A stretch of 49,430 bases of DNA from an uncultured Bacteroidota bacterium (GCA_903835005.1 CAILLK010000105.1:1-49430); one strand, 5' to 3'; counted from the first letter of the stretch, positions 16,719 through 25,498 are shown. Notes: generated by a model not told the origin, from the letters alone. Translations and numbers: made by a program.

Positions 16719-17025
16719 GGTGCTGAATTTGCTTTAATATTTCTTGTGTAGTTGATAGTTATTTGTGCAGCATTTTATTTTTTTTATTTGGTAAACTGTT
16801 ATAGCTGTCACGATAGAATGGGTCTGTTAATTACTGATATATTTATATTTTGATATATGAACATAATTTTGGCATATTGCAGATGAATGGCCACCCATTT
16901 AGGGATGATTTTCCGCATAGCAATCATAAACTCAGAAATCAGGGAACCAATCAATTTCTGTATTACAACAATCCTGATTAGCATAACCCGTTTTTTTTTG
17001 CTTTATTCGCACATAAATATTCAGT
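16719..17025. other. Intergenic, nothing identified
   Basis: AT-rich spacer between the terminator at 16690 and gmk. I see no coding frame worth calling (the longest from ATG is about 33 codons). TGATATAT occurs twice close together near 16839-16857 without a clear role. Confidence 0.5.
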
Positions 17026-17595
17026 TTGGGAAAAAATAAATTGATAGTTATTACCGCACCTTCGGGTTCAGGCAAAACCACATTGGTAAAACGCCTCCTT
17101 GAATCCTGCCCTGAAGTTGAATTTTCAATATCAGCATGTACGAGGCTGCCGCGAAACGGTGAAATGAACGGAAAGGACTATTACTTTTATAATGAGGAAG
17201 AATTTAAAAGACTGATTGAAGAGGATGCCTTTGCTGAATGGGAAATGGTATATACCGGCAAGTATTACGGAACACCTAAAGCTGAATTGCAACGTATCTG
17301 GGATAAGGGCAGGATCCCCCTGGTGGATATTGATGTGCAGGGCGCTCTTGCGCTCAGGGCAAGCTATCCCGGCCATTGCCTTACCATATTTATTGAGACA
17401 CCTTCGCTGGAAGTATTGAGGCAACGGTTGCTGGCCCGGGGAACAGAAACACCCCACAGCCTTGATGAAAGAGTAAGTAAAGCCGCCTATGAACTGACTT
17501 TTGCTCCGCATTTTGACCGGATAGTAATAAATGACAACCTCGATACTGCTATAACAGATCTGAACAGGATCGTTGAAGAATTTGCCGGGAACTGA
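17026..17595 (+). CDS. gmk: Guanylate kinase
   Basis: A 189-residue GMP kinase. The P-loop APSGSGKTTL is at about 10-19, followed by SACTRLPRNGE and KDYYF (GMP binding) and later YTGKYYGTP and PLVDIDVQGA. The start is TTG: an in-frame stop lies 12 bases upstream, and the next ATG would remove the P-loop. The length is typical of the enzyme. Confidence 0.95.
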   Translation: MGKNKLIVITAPSGSGKTTLVKRLLESCPEVEFSISACTRLPRNGEMNGKDYYFYNEEEFKRLIEEDAFAEWEMVYTGKYYGTPKAELQRIWDKGRIPLVDIDVQGALALRASYPGHCLTIFIETPSLEVLRQRLLARGTETPHSLDERVSKAAYELTFAPHFDRIVINDNLDTAITDLNRIVEEFAGN

Positions 17596-17688
17596 GTTGT
17601 TTTATATTTATATCTGGTTTAATTTTTATTCTGCAGGCTGAATTAATTTATTTTTCAGGCCCGTTATTCTTTAAACCGGTTAAACTAT

Positions 17689-17696
17689 TATTTTTG
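17689..17696 (+). promoter_or_regulatory. -7 box TATTTTTG before the TMTC-like gene
   Basis: Exact TAnnTTTG match 17 bases before the ATG at 17714. A TTC, not TTG, lies at about the -33 distance. Confidence 0.4.
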
Positions 17697-17713
17697 GGTA
17701 TCATCAAGTAAGT

Positions 17714-20056
17714 ATGGCTAAAACACAAAATACCAGACCTGTAACTGTTGCAAGGCCACCCCAATTGCCGGTAGCTGAGCCGCCAATGCCAAGAGCTGAG
17801 GCGCAACCCAATACAATTTATGATTTTAAAGTGCAGGCAGTTATTGTTGGTTTGCTTGCGCTTATATTTTATTTCAATAGTTTTTTTAATGAAGTTGCCC
17901 ACGACGATGGAATTGTTATTGTAAAGAATGAATATGTTCAGGAAGGAATAAAGGGTATTCCCAAAATTTTTACTAAGGATGCCTACGACAGCTATTACAG
18001 GTTGCTTAATACTACCAACCAGCTCTCTGGTGGCCGTTACCGTCCACTCTCTATCGCTACTTTTGCTATTGAGCAGCAATTCATGGGCGCTATGCCCGAG
18101 GAGGCCCTGGACAGTGTAATGAGGCAGAATATAACTTATGGTGTGAGGGGCGATCAGGAACAGAAGCTTATCAGGCAAATGCATGTAAGGCATGCCATTA
18201 ATGTATTGTGGTATGTATTGTCTGTCATTGTGGTGCTCTGGTTTCTGAGGTTTATAGTTTTTCGCAACGATATGCTTATTGCACTTACTGCAGCCATTTT
18301 GTTCACCATTCACCCCATACATACCGAGGTGGTAGCTAATGTGAAAAGCCGGGATGAGATAATGTCGCTCCTGTTTATGTGTCTAACTTTTATTTTTGCT
18401 TTCAAGTACGAAGAGAATAAAAATAATTTCACATTCCCGGTTACCGGTATTGACAGCTTTTTTATGAAATTCGGGTTTCTGATTGCAGGGTTGATCAGTT
18501 TTTTCCTGGCTTTCCTCTCCAAGGAATATGCAGTAACAATGGTGGTATTACTGCCACTGGCATTCTATATTTTCAACCATTATTCATGGAAAAGAAGTAT
18601 ACTTACTATTGTGCCCTATCTGCCGGTAGTGCTACTCTATATAGCTATCAGGCTCAGCGTTATTTATTTTGGCAATCCGGCGCAGGACTTTGAAGTTCTG
18701 AATCCGTTTCTTCTCAAGCATCTGCCTGGTATGGCTACTTCCATCGAATCAATCAATAAACCGGTTATATCTTATTTTCCATTGCTGATATTGGCCGGCA
18801 GCGTATTTGCGGTGTTCAGGTATACACAGACTTATTACGTGGAAAAATCAGAAGCAGCTATATTTAAAAAAATAATGCTGTCCTTGTTGCCCTTTGTTAT
18901 TCTTTCCGGCATTTATCTGCTGGTTCTGATGGCAGCCGTACCCGGATCCAATGCCAATTCGGATAACGAAGTGCTCAATAACCCGTACCTCTTCACCGTG
19001 GGCCATCAGAAGCTGGCTACTGAAATTGCCACTTCACTGAACTACCTGAAACTACTGATTTTCCCGCATCCCCTATCTGCCGATTATTCTTACGATTCCA
19101 TCCCTTACCGGGATTTTACCAGTGATCTGGTGTGGTTATCTATACTGGTGCATGCAGCATTGGTGGTTGCCATGGTATTTACTTTCAGAAAGCGCAACCT
19201 GCTTTGCTTTGCTATAGCTTTCTACCTGCTTCATCTGGCCATGGTCTGTAATATATTTTTCGATATAGGCGCTACTATGGGCGAAAGGCTTATCTACCAT
19301 TCTTCTTTAGGTTTTGCTATAGCCGCTGCATGGCTGATATGGAAAGGTTTTGAACGGTTGATGCCTGCTGAAACTGTCCAGAAAGCTATGATAGGACTGA
19401 TGTCTGTTATAATACTCCTATTCGGCTATATTACTATTCCCCGCAATGCAGACTGGAAAAATGACGGTACCTTATTTGAGGCAGATCTTAAGGTGGTACC
19501 AAACAGTGTGCTGGTATGTGCCAATGTGGCCGCTTCTTATATCACCAGGGCCGATGAAGTAAAAACCGATACTGAAAAACATGCCTACCTGTATAAAGCC
19601 ATTGCACTGCTGGACCATGCGCTCACCATTCACCCAAATATGGTGGCATCTTATATAAACAGGGGCATAGGCTGGTATAAACTGGGCGATATGGACAAAG
19701 CCAAGGCCAACCTGGACAGCGCTAAAAGAAGGTATCCTAATTATCCTACACTGCCGGGTATTTATAAGCTGATAGGGGAGGACTATATGAATAAAGGATG
19801 GAGTAAGTATGGTAAAAACGGAATGTATCCGGAAGCTGTTGCGGAGTTTAAAAAAGGTATAGAAATTGACTCCTCCAATGCCGACCTGTGGTATAACCTG
19901 GGAGGAGCATATTATTCCAACCACCAGTATCCAGAGGCTGTCGATGCCTGGAAAGTTGCTCTGAAGCTAAGGCCCAATTATGAAAAGGCCCAGAGAGGTA
20001 TGCAGGCAGCTATAGCAAATATGAACGCCATGAGCGGGCAGCAACCGAAAAAGTAG
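17714..20056 (+). CDS. Multi-pass membrane protein with C-terminal TPR repeats (TMTC-like)
   Basis: A 780-residue protein. About 35 residues rich in proline and alanine lead into roughly ten membrane helices (about 40-560). The first periplasmic loop carries the acidic pair in AHDDGIVI followed by GGRYRPLSIATFAIE, resembling the GT-C/TMTC fold whose eukaryotic members are protein O-mannosyltransferases. The last 200 residues are TPR units, for example NADLWYNLGGAYYSNHQYPEAVDAW. Bacterial homologues lack proven function. A role in protein glycosylation is attractive beside a sequon-rich protein but is only inferred. It converges on the SprE-like gene. Confidence 0.75.
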   Translation: MAKTQNTRPVTVARPPQLPVAEPPMPRAEAQPNTIYDFKVQAVIVGLLALIFYFNSFFNEVAHDDGIVIVKNEYVQEGIKGIPKIFTKDAYDSYYRLLNTTNQLSGGRYRPLSIATFAIEQQFMGAMPEEALDSVMRQNITYGVRGDQEQKLIRQMHVRHAINVLWYVLSVIVVLWFLRFIVFRNDMLIALTAAILFTIHPIHTEVVANVKSRDEIMSLLFMCLTFIFAFKYEENKNNFTFPVTGIDSFFMKFGFLIAGLISFFLAFLSKEYAVTMVVLLPLAFYIFNHYSWKRSILTIVPYLPVVLLYIAIRLSVIYFGNPAQDFEVLNPFLLKHLPGMATSIESINKPVISYFPLLILAGSVFAVFRYTQTYYVEKSEAAIFKKIMLSLLPFVILSGIYLLVLMAAVPGSNANSDNEVLNNPYLFTVGHQKLATEIATSLNYLKLLIFPHPLSADYSYDSIPYRDFTSDLVWLSILVHAALVVAMVFTFRKRNLLCFAIAFYLLHLAMVCNIFFDIGATMGERLIYHSSLGFAIAAAWLIWKGFERLMPAETVQKAMIGLMSVIILLFGYITIPRNADWKNDGTLFEADLKVVPNSVLVCANVAASYITRADEVKTDTEKHAYLYKAIALLDHALTIHPNMVASYINRGIGWYKLGDMDKAKANLDSAKRRYPNYPTLPGIYKLIGEDYMNKGWSKYGKNGMYPEAVAEFKKGIEIDSSNADLWYNLGGAYYSNHQYPEAVDAWKVALKLRPNYEKAQRGMQAAIANMNAMSGQQPKK

Positions 20057-20141
20057 ACATACGGGTTTGGCTTTGGGTTTATTGTTGTTTAAGTCATTTC
20101 TTTTGTTCGTTTTTATTGCTGATTACGCGAAGTGAAATCAT

Positions 20142-20175
20142 GGGCATTTAGAATTGCCCGGGGCATTTATATGCC
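20142..20175. terminator. Two small hairpins in the convergent spacer
   Basis: GGGCA (20142-20146) pairs with TGCCC (20155-20159), and GGCAT (20162-20166) with ATGCC (20171-20175), followed by T-rich sequence. This is weak but sits between convergent genes where termination is expected. Confidence 0.25.
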
Positions 20176-20280
20176 TTGTCATTTTTATTGTTGATTTTGT
20201 CTTCATAAACGCTGCGACTGGAACCTTGAGCTGTGTATACAAAGTGCTGAATTAGGTTGTTGGACAAGATCTGAAAACAA

Positions 20281-23200
20281 CTAATAGTTGGAGCTGTAAA
20301 AGTTATAATAAGGTTGAGCATCCCTGTCGGTTAACATTTTGCGGTAGTTCTCAGATGAGATAAGCATTACCTTCAGTTCATCGGGGGCAAAGCCTTTAAA
20401 CACATCTGAAGCCAGAAGATCCTGCAGGTAAGCTTTTGAGACTGCAACATTGGCAAACTGCCGGATCACCAAAACCCCCTGGTCTATGGTATACAAATCA
20501 AACAGCAGATCCAGTCCCGCTGCTGCGTATTTGCCGCCATTTACATCTTTCACAGCCTTTTTAAGTCCAGATGTCCTTGAATCTATACCTGGCAATACAA
20601 TAATGCAATATTGCGGACTGTCGACATGGTATGTATATCTTGGCGGAATATTGGAGGGCACAACCGGAGCGCTGGGTTTCACTGGTGCCGCAACTGGGCT
20701 TGCTGGTTTAGTATTAGCTGCAATTGCTGAATCCCTTTTTCTCCTAAATTCATTCTCATTGTACCAGGATGGTTTTCCTCCATTGCGCACCTCCTTGATG
20801 TATTGCTTCACTTCAGTAGCCCATGGGGTAAGGGTATCCTTAGGGTAAGCCTTAAGGAATTTGGATATTGAAGAGTCGGCCATATTAAAGTCGCTGGAGC
20901 CGGCATAAGCCATAGCTTCCACCACATCAAACCGTTTCTGGTAGGAAGGGTTATCATATTGTTTCTTTGCCTCTCGAACATGCATCAGCGCCTCAGTATA
21001 CTGGTGCATCATCAGCAGGTTGTAGGTTTCATCAAAATACTGGGCCACTGTTTTGCCGCCTATCATAGCTTCAGGCTTGCTTTCACTGGTGCGGGGGCGC
21101 ACAAGACTAGCGTACTGCGATGCAGGGAATTTTGCAAGCAGCTCTTCTGAATACTTTTTAGCCTTAGCCAGATCGTCTGCTTTCATTGCAATCTGGTAGC
21201 GCAGGTATAGCTCTTCTTCTTTCTGGTTGTGGTCGGGGAATCTTATATCCAGCGTATCCAGCGTTCCTGAGGCTGCTTTATAATCATCCAGCTGCTTGAT
21301 GTAAGCCTTGGCAAGCATTATATATGCCCGTTGTTCTATTTTTGCCGACAGTTCTTTCTGAGGCTGTGTATTTGGAATCTTTGCAAGCAGGCTTTCTTCA
21401 GTTGGTAATCCGTTCTCTTTTTGTGTGCCGGTCTGTGACAGGTCATCATCAGAGCCGTTGCTGCCCGACGCAGCAGGGGCCAGACGCCAGTTATCTTTCA
21501 GTGGCCTGTTTCCCCATTTCTTTATAAAATCTGCTTTGCCCTGTTGCATCAGGGTTGGGTTACTGAAATACCAGTTGGCACCCTCCTTATTTTCGTCCTG
21601 GTCGGCAGTAGCCACAGCCGTTACCCCTGAATTTTCGGCATTCGAGATGCTGTCCTGCATCTTTTTTTCCAGGTCGCGCAGGTAGCGGCGAATAGCAACC
21701 AATTGTTCTTTTTTGCTTAAAGCAGACAATTCAATAAGGCTGTCCTGATCATGAATAACCCTTGCAGGACCAGATATTTCCTCGAGGCCCTTAGCCCGCT
21801 GCACAGCGGCCAGCACAGTATTGTCTTTACCTGCTGCCGATGAATATTTGGATGCGCTGTCGTAAGCCCTTTTTGCATCAGGGTATCGGGCTGTGGAGTA
21901 ATACACATCTCCCAGCGCAGCGTAGGAAATTGCCTTTTGCTTCTTCGATGCTTTGGGCGTATTGGCGCTCTTGGTCAGGTAGGTTATGGCTTTTTCGGTC
22001 TGGTGGGCTTTTAAAGCCAGTTGGCCCATTACAAAATATACCTGGTCGTAGTAGGTTACATATTTGCCGTCATTTAGTACTTTCTTAAGCGGTTTCATGG
22101 CATCCTCAACATCTTCGCCCGACAGCAGCCTGTTGGTGGCTATATATTTCCGCGAATAGAAATCCATTTCAAGCTTCGGATAATAACTGATCACTTTTTC
22201 AAAACTTGCAGCCGATGCTTTATAATTCTCCATGTTCTGCAGCAACTGGCCGTTAAGAAATGCGGCTCTAAGGCGCAACCAGTTAGGCAGATGGCTGTCA
22301 TCGGCAGCAATATCCAGTTGTTTTGAGGCGGCTTTGTCGTTATTCTCCGAGAGGTAGGCGAAGGCTTTTTCTATTGCCAGCCTGCCCTTCAGGTCTTCTG
22401 GTAAATTTTTGTCTGTTTCCAGCAGCGACAATATAGATTCAGCATTCTCTACCTGATGGCCTTCTGTATAAGTCCGTGCCAGCCACAGTATAGCATCATT
22501 ATGCACAGACTTATGTTTCAGGAAATCCAGCCTGCCTTTCTTTTCGTCATCTGCTATGGTCGGGGCATCTTTTGATGCACCGCTGTAACCATATCCTTTT
22601 GCTGCCAGTTCTTTTTTGCGGGCAGCCTCATCCTGACTGATAATGTAACGGAAAGATGTTGCAGCATATTCATACTTGCCCCTGTAGTAGTATGCCTCAC
22701 CCATAAGCAGGTACAAATCATTCGACCATTTTACCCTCGGGTCGTGAATCTGTATGCCCACAGAAATTTTCCGTACTATGGTATCCATATCCGACGACAT
22801 CATACTGGAGTCCCGGTTCGGGTCGAACGGGTACAAGCCAATTAGCGAATCATAGTTCTCCTTTCGGGATCGCTGCATATTCTGTAATGCCTCGTCCATC
22901 TTTCTGTTGGCATTATAGTAATAGTTGTAATGGGTAAAAGAATTCTGTGTAAACCGTCGCATAGGACTCCATCGCCGCTTGAGCATAGAAGCATTCGACC
23001 ATTTCTCATGCTTCTGTTTCATCTTTATCTCCAGTTTCAGTTTTTTATCCTGGTCCTTTTTCTTCTCTTTAGCCTTGGCAAGCGCCTCCTTTTCCTTTTT
23101 CACTTTTGCAAAACTATCTGTTCTGGCCTTGCGCACTTTCACCAGGCTGTCCATGGTTTTTGTGCGGATGGCTTTAAGGCTGTCAGCTGATTTTTTGCGG

Positions 23201-23880
23201 GCGGTTTTTGTGCTGTCTATCGAGCGTTTCCTCGCTTTCGATATGCTGTCCCTGAAGTTCTCCTGGGATTCTTTTACACTATCGGTATGGTTTCGGCGCA
23301 CCATACTCACACTATCGGTATACCGTTTGCTTGATCGGTATTTCTTGATTTTCGCCAGGCTGTCCGTTCGCTTTTTTTGTATAGCTTTTACGCTGTCCGT
23401 TTTATTTTTACGCGAAGCGGTCAGGCTGTCTGTCATTGCTTTCCTGGCATCTTTCAAAGAATCCATGTGCGACTCCCTGGTCTTTTTCAAAGCTGTTGCT
23501 TTATTGGTCCTTGATTTGGCTACGCTATCCTTGTAATGTTTTGATTCCCTGTACTTACGTATGGAAGCGGTGCTGTCGGTAATATGTTTACGGATTTTCT
23601 GGGTACTGTCAGTTTTATGCTGGCGGGCAGTTTTTGCACTATCAGCAATATGTTCGCGTGCCTCGCGCATACTATCGGTATTGTGTTCACGGGCAATACG
23701 GATGCTGTCATTTATATTAGAGCGCACATCTTTAAGACTATCAGCGTTGGGTTTGCGGGATGTAGTATCGTCATTGTCATAGTCTGCCATATCCACTGTT
23801 CTGCGTTGAGCGTGGGTGTTGGTGAGGCTGTTGAAAATAAAAAAACCTAATACAATAAATAATATTATCCTAAAATTCAA
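20281..23880 (-). CDS. Large exported TPR protein, PorW/SprE-like, with N-terminal hendecad array
   Basis: A 1199-residue protein with signal peptide MNFRIILFIVLGFFIFNS cut near THAQR. Residues 47-265 are an 11-residue repeat starting with Asp-Ser (separate entry), then a Lys-rich helix (about 266-300) and the motif RRWSPMRRFTQN. Residues about 300-1020 are TPR-type helices. The last 120 residues form a compact domain (YTYHVDSPQYCIIVLPG to the end, YYNFYSSNY) that I associate with SprE/PorW, a T9SS and gliding component. Those proteins are usually lipoproteins; no lipobox cysteine is visible here. It is divergent from the atpZ-like gene. The SprE assignment is moderate; the TPR call is firm. 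Confidence 0.7.
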   Translation of the reverse strand: MNFRIILFIVLGFFIFNSLTNTHAQRRTVDMADYDNDDTTSRKPNADSLKDVRSNINDSIRIAREHNTDSMREAREHIADSAKTARQHKTDSTQKIRKHITDSTASIRKYRESKHYKDSVAKSRTNKATALKKTRESHMDSLKDARKAMTDSLTASRKNKTDSVKAIQKKRTDSLAKIKKYRSSKRYTDSVSMVRRNHTDSVKESQENFRDSISKARKRSIDSTKTARKKSADSLKAIRTKTMDSLVKVRKARTDSFAKVKKEKEALAKAKEKKKDQDKKLKLEIKMKQKHEKWSNASMLKRRWSPMRRFTQNSFTHYNYYYNANRKMDEALQNMQRSRKENYDSLIGLYPFDPNRDSSMMSSDMDTIVRKISVGIQIHDPRVKWSNDLYLLMGEAYYYRGKYEYAATSFRYIISQDEAARKKELAAKGYGYSGASKDAPTIADDEKKGRLDFLKHKSVHNDAILWLARTYTEGHQVENAESILSLLETDKNLPEDLKGRLAIEKAFAYLSENNDKAASKQLDIAADDSHLPNWLRLRAAFLNGQLLQNMENYKASAASFEKVISYYPKLEMDFYSRKYIATNRLLSGEDVEDAMKPLKKVLNDGKYVTYYDQVYFVMGQLALKAHQTEKAITYLTKSANTPKASKKQKAISYAALGDVYYSTARYPDAKRAYDSASKYSSAAGKDNTVLAAVQRAKGLEEISGPARVIHDQDSLIELSALSKKEQLVAIRRYLRDLEKKMQDSISNAENSGVTAVATADQDENKEGANWYFSNPTLMQQGKADFIKKWGNRPLKDNWRLAPAASGSNGSDDDLSQTGTQKENGLPTEESLLAKIPNTQPQKELSAKIEQRAYIMLAKAYIKQLDDYKAASGTLDTLDIRFPDHNQKEEELYLRYQIAMKADDLAKAKKYSEELLAKFPASQYASLVRPRTSESKPEAMIGGKTVAQYFDETYNLLMMHQYTEALMHVREAKKQYDNPSYQKRFDVVEAMAYAGSSDFNMADSSISKFLKAYPKDTLTPWATEVKQYIKEVRNGGKPSWYNENEFRRKRDSAIAANTKPASPVAAPVKPSAPVVPSNIPPRYTYHVDSPQYCIIVLPGIDSRTSGLKKAVKDVNGGKYAAAGLDLLFDLYTIDQGVLVIRQFANVAVSKAYLQDLLASDVFKGFAPDELKVMLISSENYRKMLTDRDAQPYYNFYSSNY
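23086..23742 (-). repeat. 33-bp (11-residue) coding repeat, 18 copies plus one degenerate
   Basis: Within the SprE-like gene, residues 47-265 read as units of DSxxxxRxxxx, for example DSMREAREHIA, DSAKTARQHKT and DSLKAIRTKTM. Two units are 16 residues long with the insert KYR[ES]SK[HR]Y[KT]; they lie 71 residues apart, which suggests that a block of several units was duplicated. One unit has lost DS (TALKKTRESHM). The period suits a long charged alpha-helix of hendecad type. In 17 of 18 units the residue after DS is A, I, L, M, T or V. Confidence 0.85.
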
Positions 23881-23970
23881 TGCGACTTATCTTTTGCTAA
23901 CCATTAGAACGAAAAACCGGCAATAATATTATATAATTTCGCTCCAAAGGGGCTATTTGGGGTTAATTTT

Positions 23971-23978
23971 CAAAAATA
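23971..23978 (-). promoter_or_regulatory. -7 box TATTTTTG for the SprE-like gene
   Basis: Exact TAnnTTTG match on the - strand, 90 bases before the ATG at 23880. No TTG at the -33 spacing. Confidence 0.35.
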
Positions 23979-24104
23979 ATCAAAAAAAGAAATTGAGCTT
24001 GCTTATATTATTATAAATTAACAAAACAATTTGCCTTAATTGCAGTGTATTCCTGTAATTTAGTCGTGTAAAAGAAGGCAATAATGCCAACTTAGCCAAA
24101 AGGA

Positions 24105-24112
24105 TATTTTTG
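24105..24112 (+). promoter_or_regulatory. -7 box TATTTTTG before the atpZ-like gene
   Basis: Exact TAnnTTTG match 11 bases before the ATG at 24124. No TTG at the -33 spacing. Confidence 0.38.
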
Positions 24113-24123
24113 AAAACAAATTC

Positions 24124-24324
24124 ATGCAGCAACCGAATAAAACGCTTCGTTATGTTGGCCTTGCCAGTCAATGGATAGTTATGTTGCTGGTAGCTGTGTG
24201 GATAGGGAATAAAGTAGTTCACTGGTTTCATCTGAATATTGGATTTATAATTGTTTTTCCATTAATTTCACTTGCTGTATCATTGTGGCTGCTTTTTAAA
24301 GAACTGAATAAACCAAACGAATGA
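24124..24324 (+). CDS. AtpZ/AtpI-family small membrane protein
   Basis: A 66-residue protein with two membrane helices (about 12-30 and 38-58). The first contains SQWIVMLLVAVWIGNK and the second a glycine-poor hydrophobic run ending in LWLLFKELNK, the usual AtpZ pattern. AtpZ/AtpI proteins help assemble the c-ring of the F-type ATP synthase or bring in magnesium. In Bacteroidota the gene normally opens the atpB-E-F operon; here no ATP synthase subunit follows. It overlaps the next gene by 4 bases (ATGA). Confidence 0.7.
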   Translation: MQQPNKTLRYVGLASQWIVMLLVAVWIGNKVVHWFHLNIGFIIVFPLISLAVSLWLLFKELNKPNE

Positions 24325-24695
24325 AGAAACAGTACATCGGAGTTATAGTATCAATTTTTGCAGTGCTCAGTACTGTTTTTTTTGAAATGAGGAAATATGC
24401 ACCGGATTATCAGTTTACTGTTCTGGAAACAGGAAATACAATTATAGCGGCGCTGTCTGTGATCACCTATCTGATCATTGATAAGCAGCTTAACGGAAGG
24501 CCCCAGGCATTTATACGCAGTGTATATGCATCATCCTTCCTTAAGCTCATGGTGTGTATGATATCCATTATGGTTTATGTTTTCGTCAACAAGAACGGTA
24601 TTCATAAACCATCAGTGTTTGTTCTGTTCGGGGTTTATGCCATTTATACCGTAACAGAAACACTTATTCTGTCGAAACTGGTGAGAAAAAAGTAA
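24321..24695 (+). CDS. Four-helix membrane protein, ATP-synthase-I-chain-like
   Basis: A 124-residue protein with four predicted helices (about 5-22, 38-52, 72-88 and 98-115) and a basic end (VRKK). The SSFLKLMVCM segment in the third helix resembles the AtpI chain that follows AtpZ in Bacteroidota ATP synthase operons. It is translationally coupled to the atpZ-like gene. The next gene is an unrelated SprT-like protein, so the pair is isolated from the subunits it usually precedes. Confidence 0.5.
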   Translation: MKKQYIGVIVSIFAVLSTVFFEMRKYAPDYQFTVLETGNTIIAALSVITYLIIDKQLNGRPQAFIRSVYASSFLKLMVCMISIMVYVFVNKNGIHKPSVFVLFGVYAIYTVTETLILSKLVRKK

Positions 24696-24806
24696 ATGGA
24701 AAAGACAAAATGATTAAACAATAATCGGCAGAAAATATTTTAAAAAAGCGGCCATCAGGATGATACAGGCAGGACCGGAACATCTGGTAGAGACAAATAT
24801 TTTGAA

Positions 24807-25448
24807 ATGAAAAAGCAGGAAACATCGTTTAGTTTTTTAGAACAATTTTTACCGGCCGGTGCCTGGGAACAGGTATCGCCATTTTTCAGAACCCATTCTG
24901 TTTACCTGACGCTTACCCATGAACGTAAAAGCATTCTGGGCGACTACCGGCATCCTACAAAAGACGAACCGCACCACCGCATCAGTATCAACGCCAATCT
25001 GAATCCCTATAGCTTTCTGATTACTTTATTGCACGAATTGGCACATATGTTCACCTTTGTTCACTTCGGTTTTAATGCGGCACCGCATGGTAAGGAATGG
25101 AAAACGCAGTTCCGCCATATACTCATACCCTTTATGGGCAAACGTTTCTTTCCTGCCGATGTGGAAAAAGCACTTTATGCTTACCTGCATAACCCCGCCG
25201 CCAGTACCTGCTCAGATTCCCAGTTATATAAATCATTGTATCGTTATGACGATCACAAGCCAGGTTTCAAACTGGTAGATGACCTGAGTGAGAACCAGTT
25301 TTTTGAAACCGAAGACGGCCAGGTATACCAGAAGCTGGAAAAACTCCGCACACGTACCCGCTGCAAACATATCCGTTCAGGAAAGGTTTACTTTTTCCAG
25401 GGCATTGTGGAAGTGAAACACATCAGGAGGCAACCGGTTGCCTCCTGA
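24807..25448 (+). CDS. SprT-like zinc metalloprotein
   Basis: A 213-residue protein with the zinc-protease motif HELAH at 76-80 and HGKEW near 94-98, as in SprT-like domains related to SPRTN, a protease for DNA-protein crosslinks. Bacterial members are poorly studied and the substrate is unknown. The C-terminal third (basic, with RTRTRCKHIRSGKVYF) resembles the zinc-ribbon end of the family but shows only one cysteine, so it may not bind zinc. The last codons and the stop lie inside a 40-bp perfect palindrome. Confidence 0.78.
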   Translation: MKKQETSFSFLEQFLPAGAWEQVSPFFRTHSVYLTLTHERKSILGDYRHPTKDEPHHRISINANLNPYSFLITLLHELAHMFTFVHFGFNAAPHGKEWKTQFRHILIPFMGKRFFPADVEKALYAYLHNPAASTCSDSQLYKSLYRYDDHKPGFKLVDDLSENQFFETEDGQVYQKLEKLRTRTRCKHIRSGKVYFFQGIVEVKHIRRQPVAS

Positions 25449-25458
25449 TGTGTTTTTT
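25416..25458. terminator. Perfect 20+20 bp palindrome, terminator overlapping the SprT-like stop codon
   Basis: The arms at 25416-25435 and 25436-25455 are exact reverse complements with no spacer (centre ACC/GGT). TTTTTTAATC runs on from the right arm. The left arm encodes the last residues of the SprT-like protein and the TGA stop at 25446-25448 is in the right arm. It lies between convergent genes and may serve both. Confidence 0.8.
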
Positions 25459-25498
25459 AATCTTTTTATTATAATAGTTTGAATTTGTATGTTTAATT

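Noticed and set aside
17648..18322. A 224-residue open frame on the - strand at the start of the TMTC-like gene
   Set aside because: It overlaps a clear membrane protein; the frame is rich in His, Asn and Tyr with no recognisable domain.
22979..23536. A 185-residue open frame on the + strand with a repeated LSV pattern
   Set aside because: It is the complement of the Asp-Ser repeat; its regularity comes from the coding array on the other strand.
23086..23742. A CRISPR-like array, suggested by the regular 33-bp spacing
   Set aside because: The units are contiguous without unique spacers, they diverge at the DNA level, and they stay in one reading frame of a long coding region.
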